From positions 2,046,001-2,110,000 of the forward strand of contig NZ_UGNW01000001.1 in assembly GCF_900452515.1 (NCBI RefSeq): 64,000 bases of DNA. The letters run 5' to 3'. The translations under genes and the position numbers were made by a program. The notes under the pieces were generated by a model. That model was not told where the DNA came from and searched no databases. It saw only the letters and a program-made list of their open reading frames with translations. Shown here one piece after another: positions 17,359 through 26,400 of this stretch (positions within the stretch are counted from its first letter, which is position 1; every line of letters begins with the position of its first letter). The DNA is from Legionella birminghamensis (lineage in GTDB: Bacteria; Pseudomonadota; Gammaproteobacteria; Legionellales; Legionellaceae).

Positions 17359-17667
17359 ATGGACAAATCTACGCTAAGGCAACGTGCTTGCGATTTACGG
17401 AAAAACAGCACCCCTGCCGAGAGACATCTTTGGTATTATCTTCGAGCTAATCGGCTCGGATTTAAATTCAAGAGACAAGTACCAATAGGCGTATATATCG
17501 TTGATTTTGTCCTTGAAAAACGACTAATTATCGAGCTTGATGGTGGTCAACACATGAGCAATCATATTTATGATAGGAAGCGCACGGATTGGCTAATGGC
17601 ACATGGGTTCAAGGTCTTGCGCTTTTGGAATCACGATGTATTTCAGCAAAATACAATCTGTCCTTGA
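17359..17667 (+). CDS. DUF559 (Vsr-like) endonuclease-domain protein with a frameshifted C-terminus
   Basis: A 102-residue protein of the very-short-patch-repair-like nuclease fold. Readable parts: LRKNSTPAERHLWYYLRANR, GFKFKRQVPIGVYIVDFVL, LIIELDGGQH (the acidic and Gln/His active-site region) and DWLMAHGFKVLRFWNHDVF. Family members continue about ten residues further. Dropping one A at about 17654 restores SVLEDIMSALV, a typical DUF559 ending, with a stop at 17692; as read, the frame ends early with NTICP. So the gene is slightly damaged or carries a real single-base slip. It is bracketed by the inverted repeats at 17297-17357 and 17700-17770. The start at 17359 lies immediately after the left repeat. 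Confidence 0.8.
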   Translation: MDKSTLRQRACDLRKNSTPAERHLWYYLRANRLGFKFKRQVPIGVYIVDFVLEKRLIIELDGGQHMSNHIYDRKRTDWLMAHGFKVLRFWNHDVFQQNTICP

Positions 17668-17699
17668 AGATATCATGTCTGCGTTAGTTTAGTTACATA

Positions 17700-17770
17700 C
17701 CCTCTCCCCAACCCTCATCCCGCGAAAAATATCATCATTCTACTCAAACTCCCTTGCGCGGGAGAGGGGG
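17700..17770 (-). repeat. Right inverted repeat of the DUF559 cassette
   Basis: Reverse complement of the left arm with substitutions and a roughly 10-bp length difference (an extra CCTCTCCCCAACCCTCATCC at its left edge). Together the arms enclose only the DUF559 gene. Confidence 0.75.
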
Positions 17771-17876
17771 AAAATCTGATTTCATTGACAAGCTCAATGC
17801 CAGCACAACATTTGGCAGGAGCATCCTGCTGGGTTGGAAAGAACGCAACGAATCAATCCTTCTTGACTTAATGTAT

Positions 17877-18548
17877 CTAGAGAATATTACAGACCCACTT
17901 CTCTTGAGTGTTAGACTCTCCAGTTACAGCCAGCTCAGCAGTTAATTTTTCATTTTTTAACTCCTGCCGCTTGGCAACTGCAATAGCATTCAAAAAAGTA
18001 TTTAGAGAATCCACATCTTTTTCCGTGTAGGAAGGTAATTGATCAAAATGCATATGCTGTTTATAAATTGTTTCACGAAACATTGTTAGCGTAGATAGCT
18101 GTTTTACCGCTAATCGCTCTATGCCGCACTCGGATAGAAATCTCCACACCATCCGAAGAAACTGTTGCTGAGCACTGTCAGGAGTTATAGGATTGCCCTG
18201 GAATGATGAACTTAACTGATCAAAAGTCAGAGCAAGTTTGTAAGGTTCCAGGGTATAAAAACTGAACGTGCAGGAAGGCTTTTCAGCCAAATTAATCGAG
18301 TTGCTATTTATGCTATGAATTGAGATTTTAACGGGCCTATTATTGTCAAATTCAAGAGAAAATTCATAACCCCTCTCATTACCAGCTAAAATGATCTTAG
18401 AGCTGATCTGAGCTTGCATCCAGACATAGATCACTAGACGCTTTTCTTGCAGTATCTGTAGGTGAAGTTGCGTCTCAAGATCACAATTGTTTTGCACTTC
18501 TGATTGAACAAGAGCGCTTTCATAAACAGGAAATTCAATACGAGGCAT
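17877..18548 (-). CDS. Unknown protein ending in a CaaX prenylation box; effector candidate
   Basis: A 223-residue soluble protein with no recognised domain, signal peptide or membrane helix. Its last four residues are Cys-Asn-Ile-Leu at the stop codon (WVCNIL), a CaaX box whose terminal leucine would direct geranylgeranylation. Just before it is a charged, helical stretch (KRQELKNEKLTAELAV, then TGESNTQEK) with the acidic character of Dot/Icm secretion signals. In Legionella several translocated effectors use host prenylation of CaaX boxes, so the inference is a secreted protein that becomes anchored to host membranes. Both neighbours are accessory genes. Its biochemical function is unknown. 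Confidence 0.6.
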   Translation of the reverse strand: MPRIEFPVYESALVQSEVQNNCDLETQLHLQILQEKRLVIYVWMQAQISSKIILAGNERGYEFSLEFDNNRPVKISIHSINSNSINLAEKPSCTFSFYTLEPYKLALTFDQLSSSFQGNPITPDSAQQQFLRMVWRFLSECGIERLAVKQLSTLTMFRETIYKQHMHFDQLPSYTEKDVDSLNTFLNAIAVAKRQELKNEKLTAELAVTGESNTQEKWVCNIL

Positions 18549-18660
18549 ATTTCATCAACAAGAATGAACGAACAAACATTTTACAAAAAAATCAAATTAA
18601 AGACAAATATTGCAGATTCTTCACAAGCTAAGACACTTTGCCATTAACTGTAGTCACTTC

Positions 18661-19230
18661 CTATGCCGCTGAGGCAGCCGAGTACTGGATAAATTCATCT
18701 TCCGGATCGTCTTCGGCACTTAATAAATTCAGGGAGTGATGCAGATCCATTGAAATCATTGCCACATTATAATGTCGGTAGATCCCTGTTGAAGGATACA
18801 GTAATTTATTAGGCTGACGGCTAAATCCATATTGAGTATAAAAGGAGATAGCACTCGTATTCAGATCCTCTACCTCTACCTTCATACTATGAATGCCAGC
18901 TTCCAGCGCTTTCTCGACACAGGTCTTCAATAGTAGGCCTTCAAAGCCTTTTTCTGTTTGGTTTTCATTAACAAATAATCCAGAGAGAAACGCGCGCTCT
19001 GTTAGAATTGCCAGTTTTGCATAGCCCAGCAATTCATTTTCATTGAATAAACCAAAATAACTAATCTGAGGATTTTCAAAATCTATATCACCATTAATAA
19101 TCTTTAGAAATTCTTTCTTCAGGCTTTCATCCTCACAGCGGAAGTCAACAAACCGGCAATACCAGTCGCGTTTCAATATAGCGATAAGTTCAGGTACATC
19201 CTCAAGGGTTAATTGTCTGATATGAATCAT
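18661..19230 (-). CDS. GNAT-family N-acetyltransferase
   Basis: A 189-residue protein with a GNAT layout: the N-terminal IRQLTLEDVPELIAIL, a central strand (LLGYAKLAIL), then LFVNENQTEKGFEGLLLKTCVEKAL in the acetyl-CoA pyrophosphate-binding position, and VEDLNTSAISFYTQYGF, the classic C-terminal block. The canonical Q/RxxGxG/A reads QTEKGFE here, a weaker version. The tail after residue ~165 is acidic and extra to the fold. Substrate unknown. Confidence 0.82.
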   Translation of the reverse strand: MIHIRQLTLEDVPELIAILKRDWYCRFVDFRCEDESLKKEFLKIINGDIDFENPQISYFGLFNENELLGYAKLAILTERAFLSGLFVNENQTEKGFEGLLLKTCVEKALEAGIHSMKVEVEDLNTSAISFYTQYGFSRQPNKLLYPSTGIYRHYNVAMISMDLHHSLNLLSAEDDPEDEFIQYSAASAA

Positions 19231-19329
19231 ACTGCTTACTTTTAAATTGTGTTGGAATCACTATACTGCAGCACCCATGAAATTCAAGAAAAACAATTGA
19301 TACCGATATAAATCCTGAACATCTTTAGT

Positions 19330-20874
19330 TCATTGTTCGTTCTTCACCACAACCTCCCTCGTCTCATTAGACTTAAACATTTTCAGGAGATTATTAGCAG
19401 CTGAGTTGTCATGATCCGACCGGACAAATTTGCCACTAACATGGTGGAAACCGGACACTGAAATTTTACCTGCTTTCATCAGCCTAGCTAGTTCCTGTGC
19501 CCTGAACTTCCGCCTGTCGTCAAGTTCGAAAATAACAAAACGCCGCAAGCGGTGAGAGTATTCCGCGGAGCGCATTCTGGCTCTCATCGACGTGATGATT
19601 ACCTGTGCGAAAAGAACAATATTGCCCTCCACCACCAGGGCAGAGTCCGGCGTGCCATCCACTCTTAATTCGCCAGCCGGGGTCGAATCATCAAGCGAGT
19701 CAGCCAGTAGACTGAGCTGGGCGCCTAATGCTGCAGCCAGGCTGTCGCGAAGTACATTTGGCGCATTATCCAGTTCTACAGCACTGTTCCATACCTTTTG
19801 TACCAAAGTCGCCCACAGCAAGATGCCTAGCGCGGTCAAACTTCCTACTCCTGTAAAAAGCAGTGCGGAGGCGCCAATAGTAAGTACCCACCTTAACGCC
19901 CCATAGAAAATTTCATCACTGTCATCAACATCAACCTCAATACCAGAGGTATCCATCGTCATACCGGTTGTGCCACGAATCAATAAGGGAATAGCAACAC
20001 CATTGAAATCAATATCCACATCGGGGGCTATATCAATAAGCGGCGTATCGATGTCCCTTACCACATGCCCGATAATTTGAATTCCATTATCGGCCATCGA
20101 CATGGTTAAAGAAGTGATTTCGGCACCATCAATCTCCTGCCCTACTTTTGCAGCTGCACCTCGCGCTAAAACCATATCAAGAAAAAGTCTATTATATGCA
20201 ACAGCCAACCCTGTGCGCGGTGCAACAAAACTTTCTGTTATTGATAAAGCGGGGTTTGTGCCTGGAGGGCTTGCTGATATTACAAAAGCATCGACACTGT
20301 CAGAGCCAGACGGAGTTAGCGTGAGCCCAACACTCCACTCCGAAGGTTCAGGCGGGTTAGCGGTATCGGCGAACCGGGTATCATTTAATCCCTGTACAAG
20401 ACTATCCGCTATCGGCAGCCTGGTATTTGAAAGCACATCCATAATAGCGGGACTATTCATAAAATTATCAATATCATTGGCAATTTCTGCGGGTGAAGGC
20501 GTTCCGTCTACGCCATCATAGCGAAAACCGACTTCTGCAACGGGATCAGCATCGATTAAAATTATTGTTAATTTGACTGCCGCTTCCAGAGGAAGAACCA
20601 GGGGCTGTGCATTGGGATCAGCCGCCGGACGTATCTCAATTGTCCCTGAAATACGCAAGATACTGCGGGGGGCATCAGGCCCCTGCTTTATCATTACAAA
20701 TTCAAATGGATTAAACAGAACAATAATATGGGAAGGCTGACCGCCAATATCCCGATCGAACTCCAGGCGATCTGGAAACCGGCCAAGCCGGGTTAATTCG
20801 CGAAGGAAATCAGTGACAACCTCAAAGGAAATTCCAACCGCAGCATCTGCGTCTCCCAGATCAACATTCATCAT
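19330..20874 (-). CDS. Unknown 514-residue protein with one central hydrophobic segment
   Basis: No family recognised. The N-terminal ~330 residues are rich in beta-type, hydrophobic/Asp/Pro-alternating sequence (LRISGTIEIRPAADPNAQPL, LPIADSLVQGLND), giving the look of an elongated lipid-binding (TULIP-like) fold, but this is only an impression. A long hydrophobic stretch lies at ~335-362 (VLTIGASALLFTGVGSLTAL), followed by a helical region and a basic C-terminus (RLRRFVIFELDDRRKFRAQE). No signal peptide is seen. The start at 20874 is chosen because GGAGG precedes the ATG ATG pair; a start eight codons upstream lacks a good site. Monocistronic, divergent from the SLC13 gene. Confidence 0.6.
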   Translation of the reverse strand: MMNVDLGDADAAVGISFEVVTDFLRELTRLGRFPDRLEFDRDIGGQPSHIIVLFNPFEFVMIKQGPDAPRSILRISGTIEIRPAADPNAQPLVLPLEAAVKLTIILIDADPVAEVGFRYDGVDGTPSPAEIANDIDNFMNSPAIMDVLSNTRLPIADSLVQGLNDTRFADTANPPEPSEWSVGLTLTPSGSDSVDAFVISASPPGTNPALSITESFVAPRTGLAVAYNRLFLDMVLARGAAAKVGQEIDGAEITSLTMSMADNGIQIIGHVVRDIDTPLIDIAPDVDIDFNGVAIPLLIRGTTGMTMDTSGIEVDVDDSDEIFYGALRWVLTIGASALLFTGVGSLTALGILLWATLVQKVWNSAVELDNAPNVLRDSLAAALGAQLSLLADSLDDSTPAGELRVDGTPDSALVVEGNIVLFAQVIITSMRARMRSAEYSHRLRRFVIFELDDRRKFRAQELARLMKAGKISVSGFHHVSGKFVRSDHDNSAANNLLKMFKSNETREVVVKNEQ

Positions 20875-21100
20875 AGACCTCCATGTTTTATGATTCATGC
20901 TACGCGTCTTCTTGAATTATAGCTTTTCCCAGAATTTATGCATTCTGCTTCTTAATGAAGACTTAAGTTTTCTTGTATAGAATCTGCAAACAATTGCACT
21001 TTAGTACAATATCCTCAGAAAAATATATTAATTAAACTCGCAGGCACAGGACGAGACAATAGATCAGGGAGATTAATAAGAAGAAATTAGCGGGACTTCT

Positions 21101-22546
21101 ATGCAGATTTATGTTTCAAAATTACAAAACCGACCAGCCCGTTTATGGGTTAAACTGTCCCTCGCTATTTGTCTTGCTTTTTGTTTGTTTAGTCTTCCCA
21201 CTCCATTTAAATCAGTTCAGATCCTGTCATTCTATTCAGGCACTGAAGAACAACTCTTCCTGCTTATATCCATTGTGGCTCTTTTTCTTACCGGCCTTGG
21301 CTTAATTTCGGAATATACCCTATCGGCCATTACCTGCATCTCAGCATTGTTCATATCAGAAAAATCGCAATACTTAGTTATTTCCGGTTTTACCAGTGCA
21401 AACATTTATATTGTCTTGTCTTTTTTTATTATTGCCTGTGTCATTCAGAAATCCCAGATGTTTCAAAGGATGATCCTCTGGCTGCTATTGAAATTTGCAT
21501 ATAAGCCGCCATGCCTCGAAAAATTATTATTTTTTATTGGGGTAATAATGACGCCTGTTCTGTCTGTACAAAGTACTCGTGTCTCAATTATTGCACCGGT
21601 GCTGGATAATATTGTTTCAATTAGCGGCTATAAGCCCCAGGGTAAAGCCGCCAATGCGATGGCTAACGCGGCTTTTACCGGCTGTGTTTTATTGTCAACC
21701 ATTTTTCTCACCGGTAAATCAAGCAATTATCTTTTATTTAGCGCAATGCCCCCCTCAAATAGTTTGTCGAAAGCCTGGCTTCTCTGGCTTGGTTTCGCTG
21801 CATTTCCGGGAATCCTACTCGTTACCAGCTTTTTCATAATACATTCAGTTGCTTATAAAACCAAAGAGTCATCAGAAATTACAAGGTTTAGCCTGTTAAA
21901 AACATGCTCTAAGCTGGGACCTGTATCCCAAAAAGAATACGCAGCGATTATTTCGGTTGTTGTTTTGATTGGGAGCTTATTATTAAGAGAACTATTACCA
22001 ATACATCCCATCTTCATTGCGCTGCTGACTGCATTGATACCCGTCTCATTTGGCCTGTTAAAAATGAGCGATTTTACAAGTCATATCAATTGGAAATTCA
22101 TATGCTATCTGGGAACCATGATTGGTATTATGAAATGTATAAGCGGTATGACCGCCCCTTTGTGGTTTACCCGACTACACTTGCTATTTAATCCAGTTAC
22201 AGAAAACATTTACCTGTTTATTTTCCTGCTGTTTATTCTCAGCTGGCTGCTCTGTATTGTCTTCGGCACTATGATTGCGCCTGGCATTGCTTTCACACTG
22301 CTGGCTCCCATACTGACAAGCGGCGGGGTTAATCAATGGGTTATTGCATTTGTCATTCTGATGGCTACTGAATCCTGGATATTTCCTTATCAGTCCAGCT
22401 ATTTTCTTTGCTTTAAAAAGTTGCTGGATAATCAGCAGAATTTCAAACTAAAACCTTTGCTGGTAACGAATGCCTTAATGGCTGTGGCTAAATTGGCAGT
22501 GATCTATGCCTCTATCCCTTATTGGAAGTATTTAGGCTTATTGTAA
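21101..22546 (+). CDS. SLC13/DASS-family anion (dicarboxylate/sulfate-like) transporter
   Basis: A 481-residue membrane protein with about eleven to twelve hydrophobic helices. It has the tandem organisation of DASS carriers, with a conserved small-residue turn in each half: SVQSTRVSIIAPVL (~160-173) and FGTMIAPGIAFTLLAPIL (~390-407). The family normally carries SNT motifs at these places; here they read STR and a G/A-rich turn, so the substrate may differ. Likely a Na+-coupled importer of a dicarboxylate or similar anion. It is divergent from the unknown 514-residue gene and convergent with luxR. Confidence 0.72.
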   Translation: MQIYVSKLQNRPARLWVKLSLAICLAFCLFSLPTPFKSVQILSFYSGTEEQLFLLISIVALFLTGLGLISEYTLSAITCISALFISEKSQYLVISGFTSANIYIVLSFFIIACVIQKSQMFQRMILWLLLKFAYKPPCLEKLLFFIGVIMTPVLSVQSTRVSIIAPVLDNIVSISGYKPQGKAANAMANAAFTGCVLLSTIFLTGKSSNYLLFSAMPPSNSLSKAWLLWLGFAAFPGILLVTSFFIIHSVAYKTKESSEITRFSLLKTCSKLGPVSQKEYAAIISVVVLIGSLLLRELLPIHPIFIALLTALIPVSFGLLKMSDFTSHINWKFICYLGTMIGIMKCISGMTAPLWFTRLHLLFNPVTENIYLFIFLLFILSWLLCIVFGTMIAPGIAFTLLAPILTSGGVNQWVIAFVILMATESWIFPYQSSYFLCFKKLLDNQQNFKLKPLLVTNALMAVAKLAVIYASIPYWKYLGLL

Positions 22547-22593
22547 ACAGGAATAGCCTTGTGCATCATCTCGAAGCCTGCAAAATAGATTGA

Positions 22594-23454
22594 TTAATCA
22601 ATTTTTTCCGTAAGTAAAGGTTCCAGCCTTGCCAGAACTAGCCCCAGTTGAAATTGATTTCTACAATCCATTTTTTTACGCACTTGTCCAACATGCGCTT
22701 TCACGGTCCGCAAGCTAAGCGACAAAATTTCTGCTATTTCCTGCTGTGTCTTTCCTTTGGCAAGCCAGCACATGCATTCGTATTCACGAAAGGTAAGATA
22801 AGATTCCGTTCCAGGAACAGCAACACGGTCAGGGACAGGCAGGGATAACCTCTCTTTTTTATAAGCCATATCCTCCTGAAATCCCGCGCCCTGTTTCTGG
22901 AGAGATAAAGATAACTCATAAGCCTTTTTCAAATCGCAGGTTTCAACCTGGGCATGAAAATAAAGTAGAAACTGTTTTAGAAAGTCAAGCTTCTCCAGAT
23001 ACTGGCCATTAATCCCGCTATTTCCAAACTCGGTGGCAAAATTATAAGCATCTATAACGCCATTCACTGAACGCAGAATCGTAAAGGAATGCCCAAATCC
23101 ATATTCATTAAATGCTTTTTGCAAGGCTCTAGTCCGTCCAGTCAGCGATTGCAAATCGCGGATAAAATACTGCTCTGCAGCAGATGGAACAATGCGGTGT
23201 ACATCAAAATCGAAATAAGCATTGTCAAGATAATGCGATACAAATTCTGGATTTAATGAAATAAACGAAAACTGCTTTTCCCTGCTCACTCTTACATGCG
23301 AAAAATGGTTAATACCCATGGCTTTAAGAGGCTCACATAGTTGGTGAACCTCCGGAGCATGAATGAAACTGGGATGTTCGCGATAGATTTTTTTAAGATG
23401 CATAACCGGTCTCATCAAAAAAGAAGTAGTCAATATATCTCGATTGACTCCCAC
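22594..23454 (-). CDS. LuxR-family transcriptional regulator
   Basis: A 286-residue regulator. The N-terminal ~200 residues resemble an autoinducer-binding-type domain (YFIRDLQSLTGRTRALQKAF, YGFGHSFTILRSVNGVIDAY). The C-terminus is a LuxR/GerE helix-turn-helix (LTFREYECMCWLAKGKTQQEIAEILSLSLRTVKAHVGQV, residues ~217-256). The start is GTG, preceded by AAGGAG at about 9 nt, and overlaps the stop of the upstream giant gene as TAGTG, so the two are coupled. Legionella LuxR-type regulators often lack a cognate AHL synthase, and none is seen here. The ligand is unknown. Confidence 0.85.
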   Translation of the reverse strand: MGVNRDILTTSFLMRPVMHLKKIYREHPSFIHAPEVHQLCEPLKAMGINHFSHVRVSREKQFSFISLNPEFVSHYLDNAYFDFDVHRIVPSAAEQYFIRDLQSLTGRTRALQKAFNEYGFGHSFTILRSVNGVIDAYNFATEFGNSGINGQYLEKLDFLKQFLLYFHAQVETCDLKKAYELSLSLQKQGAGFQEDMAYKKERLSLPVPDRVAVPGTESYLTFREYECMCWLAKGKTQQEIAEILSLSLRTVKAHVGQVRKKMDCRNQFQLGLVLARLEPLLTEKID

Positions 23455-26400
23455 TACAAACGACTCCTTCCTGAAAAAGCGACATAGCTTTCTTCAGACT
23501 GTGCAGGGTGAGGGGAAAGTCGGCCATCAGATGCAAGCGTTCCAAGATAGGATTCTGTAACGCCACATACCTGAGACAATTTACTAAGCCAGCTTTTATA
23601 AACCACTTCATCCACATCAAAAATCAAAGGCAGGGAGGCATTTGTCCTGGCATGCAGAAATTCATTTAGCAAATAGTTATATTCATCCAGACGAACATTT
23701 TCACAAGCTGGCGTTGCCCTTGACTGTACAGGCGGCACTGACGACCCATCTGCTTCAACGACGTTGCCAAATAAACCGGCAATAAACTTTATCAAACCAT
23801 CCGGATGGTGATATTTTGTAGACACCCGTGCTTCTTTAGGTATGAGTAAATAGGCAATACCAGGTCGCCCAAAACGCCCGTAAAATTTTAAAGGCACTTT
23901 TTGTGAGTCACTGATTTTTTTTGCCGCCAACACAATTTTAAATGAAGAGCTTAATAAATTATATCTTGCAGCCTCATTATCACAGGCTGCAATAGAAGCA
24001 TAAATAACATTGAAATGCCCAAAGCGGGGATGATTAACCGTTTTAAATTTAAAGCAACAAAAAGCCACCGCTTCATTGGCCTTGTCGAAAAAAATATCAA
24101 ACAAATAATGCGGATCGCTTAGCACTTTTGATTTGAAAAAATCCTGCACTTTTTCAAATGATCCGGAATCTCCCGGCAATTCAAATTGGCGGGCGAAAAT
24201 AGCGGCCAATGCATTTTGTTCTTTCGGATTCAACTCGTTAGTTGACTTGAATAATGAATAAAAGCGTTTATTGGAATCATTCTTTATATAGAAGATAAGC
24301 GAAGACGTTTCTTTTCCAAAGAATGAAAGTTTTTGGAGGCTTACCTCTCGCTCCGAGAGTTTCTTTTGCTTTAAAGCAATGCCTCGATTGTGCGCTGTAA
24401 ACCGTTTTTGAACCTCTTCTGGCATCTCCGGATCATAAGGGCCTTCCTGAACGGGGGTGTCTCGATGCTTTAAAATAAGATCAAGCAACGTTAAATCATA
24501 GCGATGACCAGTAGCAATATAGTCAAGTAAATTCTGGTTAAAAGTATCCTGGCTGAGAGAATGCTGATACATGAGCAGGATCTGTAATTTATTCTCGACT
24601 CCAGAGTTCCAGGAAAAAGTAAATTTCGGATCCAGATAATAGTGGAGCAATAACGCGGTCATCTCACGAGAGGGCGAACCATCCAGCAGGCTATAGTACC
24701 AACCATCTGCGCCTCCTAATGGAACGATGATATCGCTTCCAATTCCTTTCTCGAAAAACAGTTTAACCGTGTCAAGCTGGTTAGCGGCTACGGCCAATAA
24801 TAAAGGTGTATAGCCCCAGGGATCCTGCGCTTCATAACTTAGCAAATTGCTTTTAATCAAGGGATCAAGCCGAAAGTCATCCCGGGCGGAATAATGGCGG
24901 AGAGGCTTGCATGAATACACATGAGAATTGTCACCATCCAATCCGGGCGCAAGCCTGGTTTGGATAGCGCCAGGGAATTGCATTTCTCTTTCCACATTCA
25001 GAACGTCCAGATAAATTATGGAACCTGTTTGCAATATCAGACAAGCAGTGTACACCTGAAAAATCTTTTCATTTTTTGTTCTACAGCGCCTTCTATATTC
25101 AGCCGTCGCTTCTGATAAAACTTGAATATCCAGTGCTTTTCGAAGACGAAAGGCGTCCCATAATTCTCGAAGATGCTCGCCATTATTTTCCGATCGAATG
25201 TAGTGTTCTACCCGTGTCTCCAGATCCTGTAAGGACTCGGCATCAGTCACCAGATATTTTATATAAAACTCCAAACGCTCAGGAATTGAATTAAGCCGTT
25301 TAATTGAAAGAATATGGGCTTCATGATGCCGTGCCTGCGCTAATAAAATATTCTTGATAACCTGGCGATAATTCTCTAAATCAGCTTTCTCTTCAACAAA
25401 AGAATCGACGTTCTTTATTTGCCCCGCGATTGCCTGCTGATGTAACTTGCTGCGACTAGAACCTGATCCAGATCGTCCCTCGGAAAAAATCTGAGATTCC
25501 TTCAAGAAAATATCTATTTTTTTTTGCTTTCTTTCCACGTCAATGATCTGGGTTTTCTCTATGTGAACCATACCATTAGCCGCTTCTATAAAGCGCTGTG
25601 AAGCCCATTGGCTGGATTTTGGCAGTGCCCGCCATGTGTTAAAAATTTGAGCACAGATAAAAGAGTTGAGGCAAGTCTTGGCTAGCTCAATCGGCAGAAT
25701 CCCCCGGGGACAGCGTTGGAAGATTGACATCGGGCTTACTTCAAGCAACTGCGCTACTTTTTCCTCGTTTTGTTCCAGAATAGCCAAATGAAGATCTGGC
25801 AAATGGTCTGGAAAAGAAAGTATGTCAGCAGGATGAAAACTGGAGATTTTTGTTTGAGGCTGGTAATCTGAAATGCCATTTGGATAGCCCGTAAACAGCC
25901 GTGGTTCTTCAACCATGGGAATATTCTCATCGATATACCAGTCGCATTGTGAATTGACTTGCTGCTCAATGCCTTGCCAAAGCGCAGTAATCGGCTGGCT
26001 GAATGCACCCAGAGATTGTATCCCAACCATAAAGCATTTTAATCGCTGAACGTCCGCTTCATTATCGCAACGAACCTGTAGTGATGCGCGGGCACGGGGA
26101 TCGGCGCCTGCCCTCGGTGCGAATTGAAAAGAATGCTGATTGACCAGAGCCTCGTTATGCAATTGCTCTATCGAGACTAGCGAATCGAATCCGCTAAGTG
26201 CTCTGCAGAGCTTCAAACTGGTACCAGGCCGGGGAATAGCCATTAGTGATAATACCTGATTGGGATGAAGTCCTATCAAAAGCCTGTCCAGGGTAGAAGC
26301 TGGATTTAAACTTTTGCATTGATAAAGAACTTGCAGGCGCTCTACTTTTATACCGGTTTCCAAAAGACTATCATCATGCAGATAACAGCTTTCATTGACT

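Noticed and set aside
17034..17411. Minus-strand ORF with RQSLRSFLTPSGRAKARPKC, found again near 15215-15457
   Set aside because: It is the translation of the 167-bp repeat, present wherever the repeat occurs; no independent coding evidence.
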